Below, in pieces: positions 48,085 through 59,412 of a stretch of DNA of 64,000 nucleotides (the stretch's first letter is position 1; the number at the start of each line of letters is the position of its first letter). Made by a program: the position numbers and the translations under genes. The notes under the pieces were generated by a model. It had not been told where the DNA came from and did no database searches. It was given only the letters and a program-made list of their open reading frames with translations. The DNA is taken from assembly GCA_030490835.1 (NCBI GenBank), contig CM059975.1, forward strand, positions 61,061,174-61,125,173, given 5' to 3'. This DNA comes from Annona cherimola (lineage: Eukaryota > Streptophyta > Magnoliopsida > Magnoliales > Annonaceae).

Positions 48085-50158
48085 GTAAGTGATTTCTTCC
48101 CAAATTTCTTTTGGATGTTAAGTAGGGTAAAACCATGCTTAGATAATTCCTAATCATGAGAAAATAAGTAAAGTTATAATGCTTACTTGGAATCATGCCG
48201 AAACATCGAAAATTTGGAGCAAAGATGGAGCATTCGGGAAGATAGTATATGATATGTGAAAATAATGCTCCAAAATTGATAAATGATGATTTGGGATATA
48301 TGAATATGATAAATATGATGTTGGAATGATGATATATTAATTTCATGATTTTTGGAATTAAGGATTATGCTTAAGTGAATTTATGTTCATTTTTAGTATA
48401 TGGAGAAAATGATTTATTTAACCAAGTAAATGATGATAAATTCAAAATGTATGAAATTTCCCATGATATACGAAGCATAAGCTATGTTATGGTATTTTTT
48501 TTTTTGGGAAAAATGTCAATTTTTGGAACCCATGAACAGTAACCCACGTTGCTGTGAACAGTAACCTCGGGTGAACAGTGACGTGAACAGTAATTATGAA
48601 CAGTGAACAGCGTATTTTGGGAAAAAATTGAGATTTATTTTTGTATATTTATGAGGATATATGGATGGAATTTTTAAAGGATTTATGGATAAAAATTCAT
48701 ATAAATGAGTAATGACCAAGTATTTATAAAAGGAAAACCTCTATGAAAATGAGGTAATATGTGATCGTAAAGCATGCATGGGAAGCAAGCTAAGACATGG
48801 AATAGATGGATAAAATATCTAATTTCCTTGTATAGGAAAATGAAAGGAAAAGGTGGAGAACACGGACTGAGGAGGTAAGCAAGCAAACCCTTTTGAAAAT
48901 GTGATTTCAATTCTTATTGTAAGCAAGCAATCCTTTTGAGAATGATGATTTGTAAGCAAGCAAGCTTTTAAAATATGATTTTATTGTTTCATTGTAAGCA
49001 AGCAAACCCTTTTGAAAATATGATTTTATTCCCAAGTATTTATGAAATGTGTTTAAGCATGGTCATTCCTATAATGTTTTGAAATGATGAATGTTTATGA
49101 GTTTTTATGAAAAGTCATGCCGGCATATTGATATTATGTGATGTTCATGGACATGTGCACATGCACGATGTATAAGGAAGAGGCTTTGGTGGAGGTAGAA
49201 AGCGGATCAGAGGATCCTCCTTCACTATTGCCGAGTCGTATGGGCTGTGTGCCGACGGCGTCCTCCCCAGAGGTGAAGGCAAAGAAATGTTATGTGTGAA
49301 TGAAATGCAATGCATTTTCATACATGGATTGAAAAGAAAAGCAAGGATTTGAAATGATATTTTTAAATGAATTGTGCAAATAATTCTCTACATGCGAATG
49401 ACAAGACACCTGGTGTAAGAGGTATATAATGCCGGGAAAATCAAAAGTCATGCATGTAGGAACCATGTAGGCGTCAAGAGGAAGAGAGGTTCCCCTTGAT
49501 GAGGCCAAGTCGGAGACAGCCGGCGTATTGGACCATGCTATGTGAGATGTTCCCTGGGCTAGCGTACCCACGCACAAAGGTTTATGTCAAGAATGGAAAG
49601 AAAGTATTTGCACACATGGATTTCAAAAGATATTTTTAAGGGATGATGCAAATAATTCTCTACATGAGAATGACAAGCCACCTGGTGTAAGAGGTATATA
49701 ATGCTGGAAAAATCAAAAGTCATGCATGTAGGAACCATGTAGGCGTCAAGAGGAAGAGAGGTTCCCCTTGATGAGGCCAAGTCGGAGACAGCCGGCGTAT
49801 TGGACCATGTTATGTGAGATATTTCCTGAGCTAGCGTACCCGCACACAAAGGTTTATGTCAGGAGTAGGAATGAAGCATTTGCACATCCAATGTTTATGA
49901 AAAGGTTTCTTTCTATTCCATTGATAGTTGATCACTTGCTAAGTGTCTCCTATCGAATGGAGAAAAATGCATTTACGAATGGTTTTCATGAATGGTTTAT
50001 GAAAGATTTTCAAAAATGGTTTACGAAAAGGTTTCTATTCCATTGGTAGTTGATCACTTGGTAAGTGTCTTCTACCAAATGGAGAGGAATGCATTTAAAA
50101 TGAAAAATGCTTGCTTATTGAGTTTCGACTCATGTTTTGTTTTCCCAACCTCAGACAG
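48085..50158 (+). other. Possible intron within solo LTR 1
   Basis: The donor-like site is CGG-GTAAGT. The acceptor-like site is a pyrimidine-rich stretch ending in CTCAGACAG before GTGTAGGG. Both are conserved in position in solo LTR 2 and largely in solo LTR 3. Confidence 0.35.
49313..49857. repeat. Tandem duplication of about 272-292 bp
   Basis: Two successive copies share blocks such as ctacatg-gaatgacaag, ggtataatgccgg-like and gaggccaagtcggagacag, plus gctagcgtaccc. The spacing is 272 bp in most places and about 292 bp at the left edge owing to an indel. Solo LTR 2 has a single version of this unit (about 15390-15625). Confidence 0.65.
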
Positions 50159-50536
50159 GTGTAGGGAAAGACAAGAAATGAAGGGCACGAGTTGCTAAAG
50201 GAAAAGAAGAATCTACAAAGGTTAGTAGATTTTTGTATGAACAGATTTCCTAATGGGATATGATGAGAAAGGACATAGATTGTATGAAATTATGAAGTTA
50301 TGAATAATATGAGAAGTTGATGATTTATGATGTTATGGATAAGTCCATCATGAATGATGATGAGTATATGTTTATGTGATGAAAGAAAAGAAAAAGAAAA
50401 AAAAAGAAAAATTGGACGAGATCCAATTAAGAACCCGCCGCGTGATCAGGGCAACAATCCTGATTCACGTTTACCAATCGACAAGATCTTGGAGTAAGGA
50501 CTATGTGGACGCTTCGGTTCGGGGCGCCACACTATA

Positions 50537-51190
50537 GGTCCTTCATTCTTTCCTTTGCATCGTGGAGGGTCTCGCCGTCTTTTTGGATGAATTGGTAGAT
50601 TTCATCCTTGATTTTCTTAGTTTCTGTTGGTGGAAAAATTTCTCTAAAAAATCAAAAGAGAGCTCGTCCTATGTGTTGAAAGTGTCAGGTAGCAAAGAAT
50701 AGAGCTACTCACTTGTTCCTTTCATGAAGAGAAAACAGAAAGAATTGAAGGTGGATTACCTCTCGCGGGATTTCTTCTACTTCGATTGTGCTGCATTGCT
50801 GCAAGAATTTAGGGATGTGTACGTTAGGGTTTTGAAAAGTTAGTCTAGCAAATTGATCCTACTGACCATCCAAATAAGTTCCGAATTGAGTTCAAAGTTT
50901 CTTGCATAAACTTCTAGTCCCACTATGCACGATCAAAAGTATTGAGGATTCGGGCAGTTCCAATCGCTTAGAGTTGCCCTTCTTAGCGGGTTGTTATTCT
51001 CTACTTGGGCATCTTCCTGCTTTTGTTATGTCAAGACTGGATTGTTTTGTTCCACCATTGTTTCATGTGAGGATTGTTATTTCTTGTATTCACAAACTTT
51101 TTACCTAAAAGCACATACAATTTCAGGGTCATCAACAAAGAGTTTCTCAACTAGTTATTTTGTAAAATTTCGAGTATGTGGGTGCGTATA
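50537..51190 (-). pseudogene. Athila gag, N-terminal part, broken
   Basis: Minus-strand frames hold FQNPNVHIPKFLQQCSTIE and FPPTETKKIKDEIYQFIQKD, followed by GETLHDAKERMKDL, which runs into solo LTR 1. The blocks match the retrotransposon gag family of Athila elements (cf. NPNVHIPKFL and the region before CPHHG). Stops are present. Confidence 0.7.
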
Positions 51191-51330
51191 AGGACAGGGT
51201 AATACCACTAGCTGAATGAAAAAAACAAATAAGAAGAATAGATGGAGGAGGAGGGATAGAATGGATAGAGGAGAAGATAATAAAAGAAAATGTAAAGTGT
51301 ATAATAGTAAAATTCAAAGTAATGTCAAAT

Positions 51331-51348
51331 TTTTTAGCAACAGTGCCA
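51331..51348 (-). promoter_or_regulatory. Degraded primer-binding site of Athila
   Basis: The minus strand reads TGGCACTGTTGCTAAAAA beside the 5' LTR. The family site is TGGCGCCGTTGCC, complementary to tRNA-Asp, so this copy carries several changes. Confidence 0.6.
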
Positions 51349-51355
51349 GAATACT

Positions 51356-52710
51356 TGTTCTCTTTCTCGCTGCAAGTACATGGGTCGTAAATTGTAGTAT
51401 ATAAATATCGTTATCATAGATATTCGGGACTCAAAATGTTGTTTCTTAAACATTTTAATGATTAATTAAAAGGAGGAATAGGAGAAAATATCCAATAAGA
51501 GAGATTGGAGAAAGTAGAAGTGTAGAGTATAGAATAGAAATCAAAAGAAGAGCATCTACGGTATTAGGGTTTCACATGCAACAACTGCAATGAATACATG
51601 GTATAATTTATTCAATCTAGATATTAGTTATTAAAAGAGAACTAATCTTATTTTATCCTTGCACCTTCTTTTGAAACCTACAAGGTGTATCCTAATTTTC
51701 TTAAACAATTATTTTCATGAGATTAAGTCAATTAGAATGCATTAAGTTCTATGGAAGTTCATGGAATTCTTCAAGGTTATCATTCCTATTTTCATGGTCT
51801 TAGACTTCTAGGTTTAATATCTTGATTTTCATATATTAGATTTTTACCTTTCTGTTCCATCACCTAATAAATGGAATCATGTCATAGTATGAGCCCGTGC
51901 ACCAAGAAAACATTAAGAATACAAGACATTAATATAATGCTCAAAATCCATCATAAATAAACTATAACCATAATTTCTACTACATTGAACACATTCTACA
52001 TCCTTAACCCTAAATTAAGGGCTTAGCTGAGCATGTTCAAAATAAAATTCAAAATAATATTATATGTAGAATTCATTCTAAATAAGCAATTAAAACCAAA
52101 GGAAAGAAATGAAAGATTAAAACTAAAGGAAAGAAATGAAAGAAAGATTATTGATCAGAAGCCCCGACGGTGTCTCAATCGCTTTGAACCACTAGCAGTC
52201 TGGCTCTGTGCCACGTGCTCCTCACCTTATTTACCTCCCAGACCTCAAACCTAGCTCAAGTCACATTCTAGGATGCTTTGGAACGTTCTCAGGAGGTGTT
52301 GATATAGGGTTCCGGGAATCATCTTGCACATAGAATTCGTTGCTCACTTCGATTGCTCATCTAAGGGTCCACACGATTTAAACCGTGAGGGTCTCTGGGT
52401 TGCGCAGTTTAGTCTCCTTGCTTCCCTTCTACTTGAAGCTTCTTCCTACACGTTTAGGCTGACCTTGGACACTATTCTGCTTAAAGTGGGTCTTGAATTT
52501 GCATTTTTATCTTGCTTTCATCAATACTTGCCAATTTGGTGACAAGTTGTACTAAAATTGCACATTATTCCCTTTTTTCATAAATTGCATTAACAGTGAG
52601 TATTCTTATTTAACGAAGCTTGATTAAGGAATAATTGAATTAAGTCATCTCAATAAACTAAATTTTCATTAAATAATGACCCAAAAAGAGTGAATGAAAA
52701 TGAGTTAATT
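51356..52710 (-). repeat. Athila 5' LTR
   Basis: 1355 bp, homologous to 9738-11109 with about 20 percent difference over the first 120 bases. The outer end reads AATT where the partner reads AACA. The TATA region is degraded. Confidence 0.8.
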
Positions 52711-52990
52711 AGGGGATTGAGTTAAGTTCTTAAAATATTTTTTTCACTCTTCATAATTACATATAAATAAAAGTAGCAAAAGTAGCAAAAGTATGATTGA
52801 CACGTTTGAATCAATAAAATCCAACACACAAGTATAGTGGTTTGATGCAAAAATTTCAACACTTACACTACTTTCTATGACGATAGTCATAAGTTCCACC
52901 ATACTTTCAACAAAGCACAATAGTAGTTGGTTTTTTTGAGCTCACTAACAACTCTTACAATCATAATTTTGTATCTCTTATAGAAGTTTC
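52711..52990 (-). mobile_element. Relic copia LTR, right piece
   Basis: After AGGGG the sequence continues attgagttaagttcttaaaa, which follows the order of the copia LTRs in this window (gaattgggttcttaaaaa), and later tatagtggtttgatgc and agttccaccatact. The Athila element therefore interrupts an older copia LTR. Its far end cannot be fixed; similarity may reach towards 53.9 kb. Confidence 0.45.
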
Positions 52991-55135
52991 AACCCCCTTT
53001 TACCATAAGGTGTGTTAAAGAAATGATAAAACTTTTGGATGAAAAGTTTTTTATATAAAATTTTTTGAAATGCAAAAAAAATGACGTGATATGATAGAGG
53101 TAATGATGAGGAATAAAGAAAATAAAGTTAAAATAGATACATTAGCTACATGAGTAATTGAGTAAAAATAATTAAAAAGTATGGTGATTGTACAGGAAAA
53201 TGTGAAGAATAATTAAAGAAAGATAGTTTTGAAAAATGAAAAGTTTTAGATTGAGATATTTTAGTTTGAAAAGTTTCTATTAAAGACAAATACACCCATA
53301 AATGAAAAGAGTGCAATACAGTGCTTCTAATCATGTGGGTGTTTGTACAGAAGTATTAAGAGTAAGAGTCACTGATTTGTACTGCAAGAACTTCAATTGG
53401 TGTTGTACTAATGATGTTTTGAATGATTTTCTTGTTCAGCTTAAGGGAGTAGATGAGAGTGACTGAGATCTTACATAGTAGAGTGAATGTAGTTATAGTG
53501 ATCTTAGCTATATCTCCAATGGAAGCTAAAAAATTTCTATGTGCCAAGTGTCTTAGATCCATTATTGTGGTGATCTTCTAATAGGTATTGTAGCAATAAA
53601 TGTTGTTTATCATTGCAGCTAAGTTCTTTACCTACCTATTAGTTAATTTTATAACTAGTGATAATTTTAAATTCGTGCTACTTCTATATACAACTTTTGT
53701 AGGTCCAATCATTGAACCAAGACTCCAATTGATCTAAAACTTTTTATGGATACTCTTGGGTGATCTATTTATCTTTAAAAATCTTCATTTCTATCAATCG
53801 ATCATCGACCTATCATAAAATTATTCTTCACCTATTGACTATCACATTTCTTCTATTAAACAAACTTTGTTTCATGCGTTTCACTTAAGTTGCTTCTATA
53901 TGCCTGATAATTATATGTTGTAGCCCCCGCTAGCTTATGCTTAGACCGGCAGTCACTATGGTGAAAATCCGACAACATCTTCCTGGAATGTCCAAACATT
54001 TAGAGGGGAAAGAGGAACCACTTATAGAAGAATAACTTATAGCAATCCTAATATCCACACTTCAATATAAATAGCAAATAAGACAATCATCATAAAAAAA
54101 GACAACCTTAAGTTCACTACATCAATCAATCTGATCGTCATTGAATCTAACCAAGTCTAATATAAAATCAAGGTTACAAACGAAAACAGAAGTAAACATA
54201 ACTATACATAAACTTAATTCCAATTCCATTCGTAGCATGAGCTATACATGTCAACCCATAATCCAAAAATACAAATATTCTCTACACCAGTTATTTACAT
54301 GATTTCTCATTATACTTTTGTAATATTATAATAAAATACAACTCACTAATATAGTATATCTAAGGCCAAAGCTAGTATCCATGAACACCTATCCTACTAA
54401 AATCATAATGATAAAACACTTAAGTCTGAGTAAACTTAGTAAGTACATTAGTGATTAGAAATAAGGTGCAATCAAATATATTGACAAAATGCATTAAAGG
54501 GTCAATAGCAAACCATTAAAAATGAATCTATGCTACATAATTAATTGAGGTGGCTTAGTGTAAGCAGTGGACATCTCAAATGCTAAAATTCTTGTGGCCA
54601 ATTTGGCCACATACTCAACGAGACTCAAACCTATGGCTATCTTAAGGCCACACAACTTGACCAATAGTTGAGTCTAGAGACGAACCTGAGTCTAAGTACA
54701 TCTCATGTAATTATATGCTCATGTCCTTGGGCTCAACATTAGCTCTACTCATGAAATGCATCATGTCATGTTGCACTCATTAAGAAAATAATGCATTGGT
54801 GCAACTTCATTCAAACCAAACCATGTGCTTTTTTCTTGCCATGTGGTCACTCAAGCGCTTCCACCTTTGCTGCATCGATTAGCCATTATGGGTAACCACC
54901 TCGAATTGCACATTTTCCACATGTTATGCATCTTTAATGCATATTAGAGGCCAATAAATCATAATAGACATGGGAATGAAATGGTTGTTTTAAATACAAC
55001 TGGGTACAGAAATGAATCTAGCACCCAAAACACTCCATAAGTCTTCCTCATCTGGTCCATATCACATACACATTTATGCTATACAATTATGTCATGTAGA
55101 AATGCATCACATCATACAAAAATATGTTGTGCGAC
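52991..55135. other. Gene-free diverged repeat DNA
   Basis: No coding frame is convincing. The stretch from about 53937 (tgttgtagcccccgctag) to 54600 has the look of an old LTR, but I cannot name the family or find its partner. Confidence 0.4.
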
Positions 55136-55139
55136 TTTT

Positions 55140-56480
55140 ATATCTTGTATTTTGAGTACTTTTGGGGTGCAAATTTGGATAGAGATGATGCTTATGTTGA
55201 TTACTGATTGAATTAGTTTAATCATGCATGGACACTCACGATCGGATGCTATTTATACAAAAAAACCAAATTATGTTCAAAATCAATGTCAAAATAATGA
55301 TTTGAGAAGCTGAGATGAAAAGCGGAACTTAAATGTAAAATCGAGACGCATTATGAGAGGAAAATAATGTTCAGAATGATTTAAAGTGTATCAAAGAAGT
55401 TCTGACATGGTTCAAAGAGTGTCGGGTTGGAAATGTGTAAATTTTCCAAGCGAATCCTAACATCCAAAGAGCCACGTGGTTTAAACCATGTGGATTTGGG
55501 TCCCACACGGTTTGAACAGTGTGGTCCCCTGAAGTTGCAAATTTAGCCTATGTTGGACTCAATTTGCACAATTCGTGAGAAACTTCTATATTACTTGTTG
55601 TTTACGACCTAAGGGCATCTTAGAATGTGTTTTGTGCTAGGGTCAAGGTTCAAGGCTGAGAGAAACTCAAAAGCATGAGGAGTGAAGCTACGTAGCACGT
55701 TACTTGGAACTATCAAGACACTATTGAAGCTTCCAATCTAATAAGCTTTCTTTTCTTCTTTTCTTTTGATTTGATAGAATCATTTGTGATGGATATTAAA
55801 CATAATATTGAGTTATATGTTGATTTCATTACAAACATGTATAGCTAAATCCATATTTTAAGATTTAGGATGTAGCGTGTGACTTATGTATGGGTGGTTA
55901 GTTTTTATTTGTTTATGAAGGATTCTTTGTATCAATTTGATATATTATGATATTAACTCTTGTTGTAGGTATGGGCCTATACTAGGGCATGATTTCATAT
56001 ATTAAGTGAAGGAACTGAAAGGTAGAAGTCTAATAGACGACAATCAAGATATTAAACCTAAAAATTTAGACCACGAGAATAGGCATGATGACTTAAGGAA
56101 TTATTTGAATTGCTATAGAAATTAATTGATTCTAATGAGAATAAGTGATTAAGAAGGTTAAGATACATTTTGTATGCCTTAAGAGAGAATGCGAGATTAA
56201 CTTTAACATAATGTAATGTATCTAAATTAAACAAGTTAATCAATTATCTTATGCAGAACATTGTATATGAAACCATAGATTACAAGTAATCTTATCCTTT
56301 GATTTTTAATTTTTGTTCAACGTTCTTGAGACTTTCTTTTTTCTTTCTGTCGTCTTCTCATTTCTCTCATAATTTTTCATAAAGTGTTTAAAATAATAAT
56401 GTTTAAAGTCCCAAATTCCTTGTGGGATTTATCTTATTAAATATTAAAGTCCATGATCCACACACTTTCTTATAGACACT
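55140..56480 (+). mobile_element. Old Athila LTR fragment in plus orientation
   Basis: The order of blocks matches the reverse complement of the Athila LTRs: paired hairpin motifs (55471-55524), catcttagaatgtg, gggcatgatttcatatattaagtg, aagatattaaacctaaaaat, then aaagtcccaaattcc near the end. The ends are too worn to fix, and I see no internal region or target duplication. It may be a solo LTR. Confidence 0.6.
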
Positions 56481-58500
56481 TAATAACATACATAAACGCA
56501 TGACTTCAATGATCGACACTCTCGCTAAACAACATATCTTAACTTAGAGCCTTTATCTCTATCAACTAACTCATGACATGATAACTAATATAAACTAGGG
56601 CTCTAATAACATATAACTTTCTTGACATAAGTTAAATTAATTGGCTTATAACACACAACACATGGTACTCAATAAAAGAACTATGAGTTCTTTACTAAAC
56701 AAAGGGAGAAAGATATCTGACTCGAACCATTTTAAGATCTTCAATATGACTTCTTTATGGGATTTCTTACAAAACAATCTTATCATACCACCAAACATCT
56801 CAACACTCATGAATAATACTCTAATAACACTCATAGCCAACTCTTAATCCTCCTAACCCATCAATTTATGAACCTTCTCTGTAATCAAAAAAATTTATTA
56901 ACGTTCTCAACATTCATTCCAATTAGATAAAAAAGTTGAGTTATCATTCCCATTAGGATTTTAGTACAAAATATTCACTAATTAATAAAGACTAATTATT
57001 TTTTGAAGTAATATAAAGACTAATTATTAGATAAATCAAGAGAAATTTTAATCTAATTGGATGATTAAATTTTAAGAAAATGCATGGTTTGTATAGGGTT
57101 ATTCATGACCCTTGATGGACATTAGGGTAGTTTGGTTACATTTTTACGTCCACTGTGATTGGTAGCCTTGCTTCCATACATAGATTATGAGATATAAATG
57201 ATAAATATGATTATGGTTTAAGTAGTTTCTACTGCCATATATCTATTTGATGAATTAATTTTGAATATCTTGGGTTGTACAAGTGCATTCTTAGTTATAT
57301 GGTCCATTGCCTCTCAAATTTTATCAAATCCAAGGGAAACGCTGACGTATCTTCACTGTAGCGACCATCGGTCTGTGCTTTAGCTGATGGTGTGCTAAGT
57401 AACCAACCCCCTAACAGGAATATATCCCTTAGGATTCCTAAATTCCCTAAGTATATGATCCATCATCAAAAATCTAGTATCTAATTATCCATCCATATGC
57501 ATATTTGCAACACATAAAGCTCTTGTTTCCCGGCAACACCCGGACTATGACCTCATCCAAAATTAGAATGAGATATGAATTCCTTAATGTTAGGTCCCTA
57601 ATTGTAGAAGCCTTTGACACAATCGAATTGTAATTGCTATCCCTTATAAGATCTTGTCATTTAGTTCTAATATCATGTCTAACTTTAGCATATTACGTTC
57701 CATGAGGAGTAAACCCAAGCATACTATCCATCTCACTCTTATTCAGATCAAAATCTTTCCCCATGGTTTAAATTTTCAAGACCCTAAGGAACTCGAATTA
57801 TCTCTACATGATTCACGTTTGAGATTGCTCAAAACTATAAGGTAAACTCTTTATATATAAGAGTTAATCCAGAAAATTTGGCCCAAAGAATCCTAGAAAC
57901 ATAACATTAAACTCTATCAAGAAAATTGACTTTGGCCAATAATTCGTTGTGAATGTACTTAGAACAAACAATCTTTCTCTTAGACAAAACAATGTACCAT
58001 TTGATTCCATGGAGCTTTGCTTGGACCTGTTGACATCCTTTTCCTCTCGCTTTTTGACAAGATAAGAACGTGTGAGGGTCATTTAGAAAGGGTTTAGAAT
58101 GGATTTGGTGAGGTTTTGTTGAGTGTGAGGTAAAGGTTTTGGTCGATATATTTTAATGAAAACTGTTCCGGCCTTGTGAGAAATTGTTAAAAATTGTCTT
58201 GCTCCGGCTTTGAAAATAAATGCTTAATTAATTCCCTAGCAAAATTTTAAAGCATCTAATTCTTTAATCAAGTCTGAAAAGTATATCACAGAAATATCTT
58301 GCATTGTGTTCTACATTATGATTTTACATCTCCAACAAGAAAACCCATGATTAAAAGAGCTGAATACAATAGTCCATAAAAAAATGCTTATTTTTATTGA
58401 AATAATGATGAAATGCGTAGAAGATCTTTCTACGTCTTTACAAGTGCACGAAAAATCGTGTCTGACAAAAATATAAAGATAAGTGAGTACACTTCGACCT
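56481..58500. other. Gene-free AT-rich stretch
   Basis: Only short chance frames are seen, with no identifiable repeat or RNA gene. Confidence 0.45.
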
Positions 58501-58591
58501 GTGCCGTGACTCGAATGTGAGGTATATGACGCCACGCGCCATGACTTAAATGTGAGGTACATGACGCCATGCGCCATGACTTAAATGTGAG
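58501..58591. repeat. Short tandem array, 35-bp unit
   Basis: About 2.6 copies of a unit containing gccatgacttaaatgtgagg and acatgacgccat-like ends, at 58501, 58536 and 58571. Confidence 0.75.
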
Positions 58592-58844
58592 TTTACGCTT
58601 AGCCCGTCGACCAGCGATGACTTGGTTTGGGAACTAGTGAGGAGCCCGTCGGCTACACTAGTGACCCTACACAGCAAACTAAGTGCGCTCTTAGCTTCTG
58701 GATTTACACAGCAGACCAGTGTGTCTCGCTTTCAGCTTCTGTACTTGTACAAGAAATCAGCGTCTCCCGCATTCAGTCACTGGATTAAAATTTAAGTAGT
58801 TTTATTAAGAATTAGTTTTATGTTTGGGTCGACTTGGACCATCT

Positions 58845-59195
58845 AAAAGGGGTTCGAGCCCAACTGGGCATGTTGAAAAGAGTTTGGGCCTAACTGCGCT
58901 TGACTCAATCAATTTGGGCTCAACTGGGTTTATTGGGGGATTTTGGGCGATCTTGGGCTTGTTGAAGAGTTCTAGGCCCAAGTGGGCTTGTTGAAGAATT
59001 TTGGGCCCGAGTGGCCTTGTTGAAGAATTTTGGGCCCAAGTGGGTTTGTTGGAGAGTTCTGGGCCCGAGTGAGTTTGTTGGAGAGTTCTGGGCCCAAGTG
59101 GGCTTGTTGGAGGGTCTTGCCATCTTGGGCTTGCTGGAAGATTTGGGCTAAGCGGGTTTGTTGGAGGGTCTTGGGCCCAAGAGGGCTTGCTCAGA
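58845..59195. repeat. Minisatellite, about 29-bp unit
   Basis: About nine to eleven degenerate copies, with typical unit parts gggcccaagtgggcttgttg and gagagttct. The copies at 58973-59105 are the cleanest. The edges are more diverged. Confidence 0.75.
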
Positions 59196-59412
59196 TATTA
59201 AGGCTCCGGTTGAGCAAAGAGGTCATTTTTTTTCATATACATATATGTATATATATATACAATAGAAAGGTACTTAGCCCCGTGTATCAACTTAACCCAC
59301 TGCCTGGTGAGTATTTACTCGCAGAGAAGTATATAAATTTTTTTTATAATATACATATATATATATTTTGAAAGTTTCTAAGATATATGTGTCTATTTTA
59401 AAATAAAATATA

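Larger units (their letters stand above)
47108..50531 (+). mobile_element. Solo LTR 1 of the long-LTR family
   Basis: The 3424-bp segment begins TGTGAAACCCC and ends GGGGCGCCACA. It is flanked by perfect 5-bp duplications CTATA (47103-47107 and 50532-50536). It splits the Athila gag gene. The final 110 bases match those of solo LTRs 2 and 3 and positions 1-100. A TATA box, purine-rich block and GTAAGT follow one another near 47931-48090. No internal coding region is present. Confidence 0.85.
9738..52710 (-). mobile_element. Athila-type Ty3/gypsy retrotransposon, host of nested insertions
   Basis: The element is bounded by two related LTRs (9738-11109 and 51356-52710) and by a perfect 5-bp duplication AGGGG (9733-9737 and 52711-52715). 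Reading on the minus strand gives 5' LTR, primer site, gag, protease, reverse transcriptase, RNase H, integrase, a third open frame in the env position, polypurine tract and 3' LTR. Four insertions with their own target duplications account for about 30.9 kb; removing them leaves about 12.1 kb, a usual Athila size. All genes are broken by stops, frameshifts and deletions. The LTRs differ at roughly one base in five over the first 120 bases, so it is old. Confidence 0.85.

Noticed and set aside
47879..48346. 155-residue minus-strand frame in solo LTR 1
   Set aside because: It lies antisense to the TATA box, purine-rich leader and GTAAGT of the LTR, has no recognisable domain, and is not kept in solo LTR 2.
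49290..49849. Two similar 95-residue minus-strand frames suggesting a duplicated gene
   Set aside because: They reflect a 272-bp DNA duplication within the LTR. The single copy in solo LTR 2 does not keep this frame.
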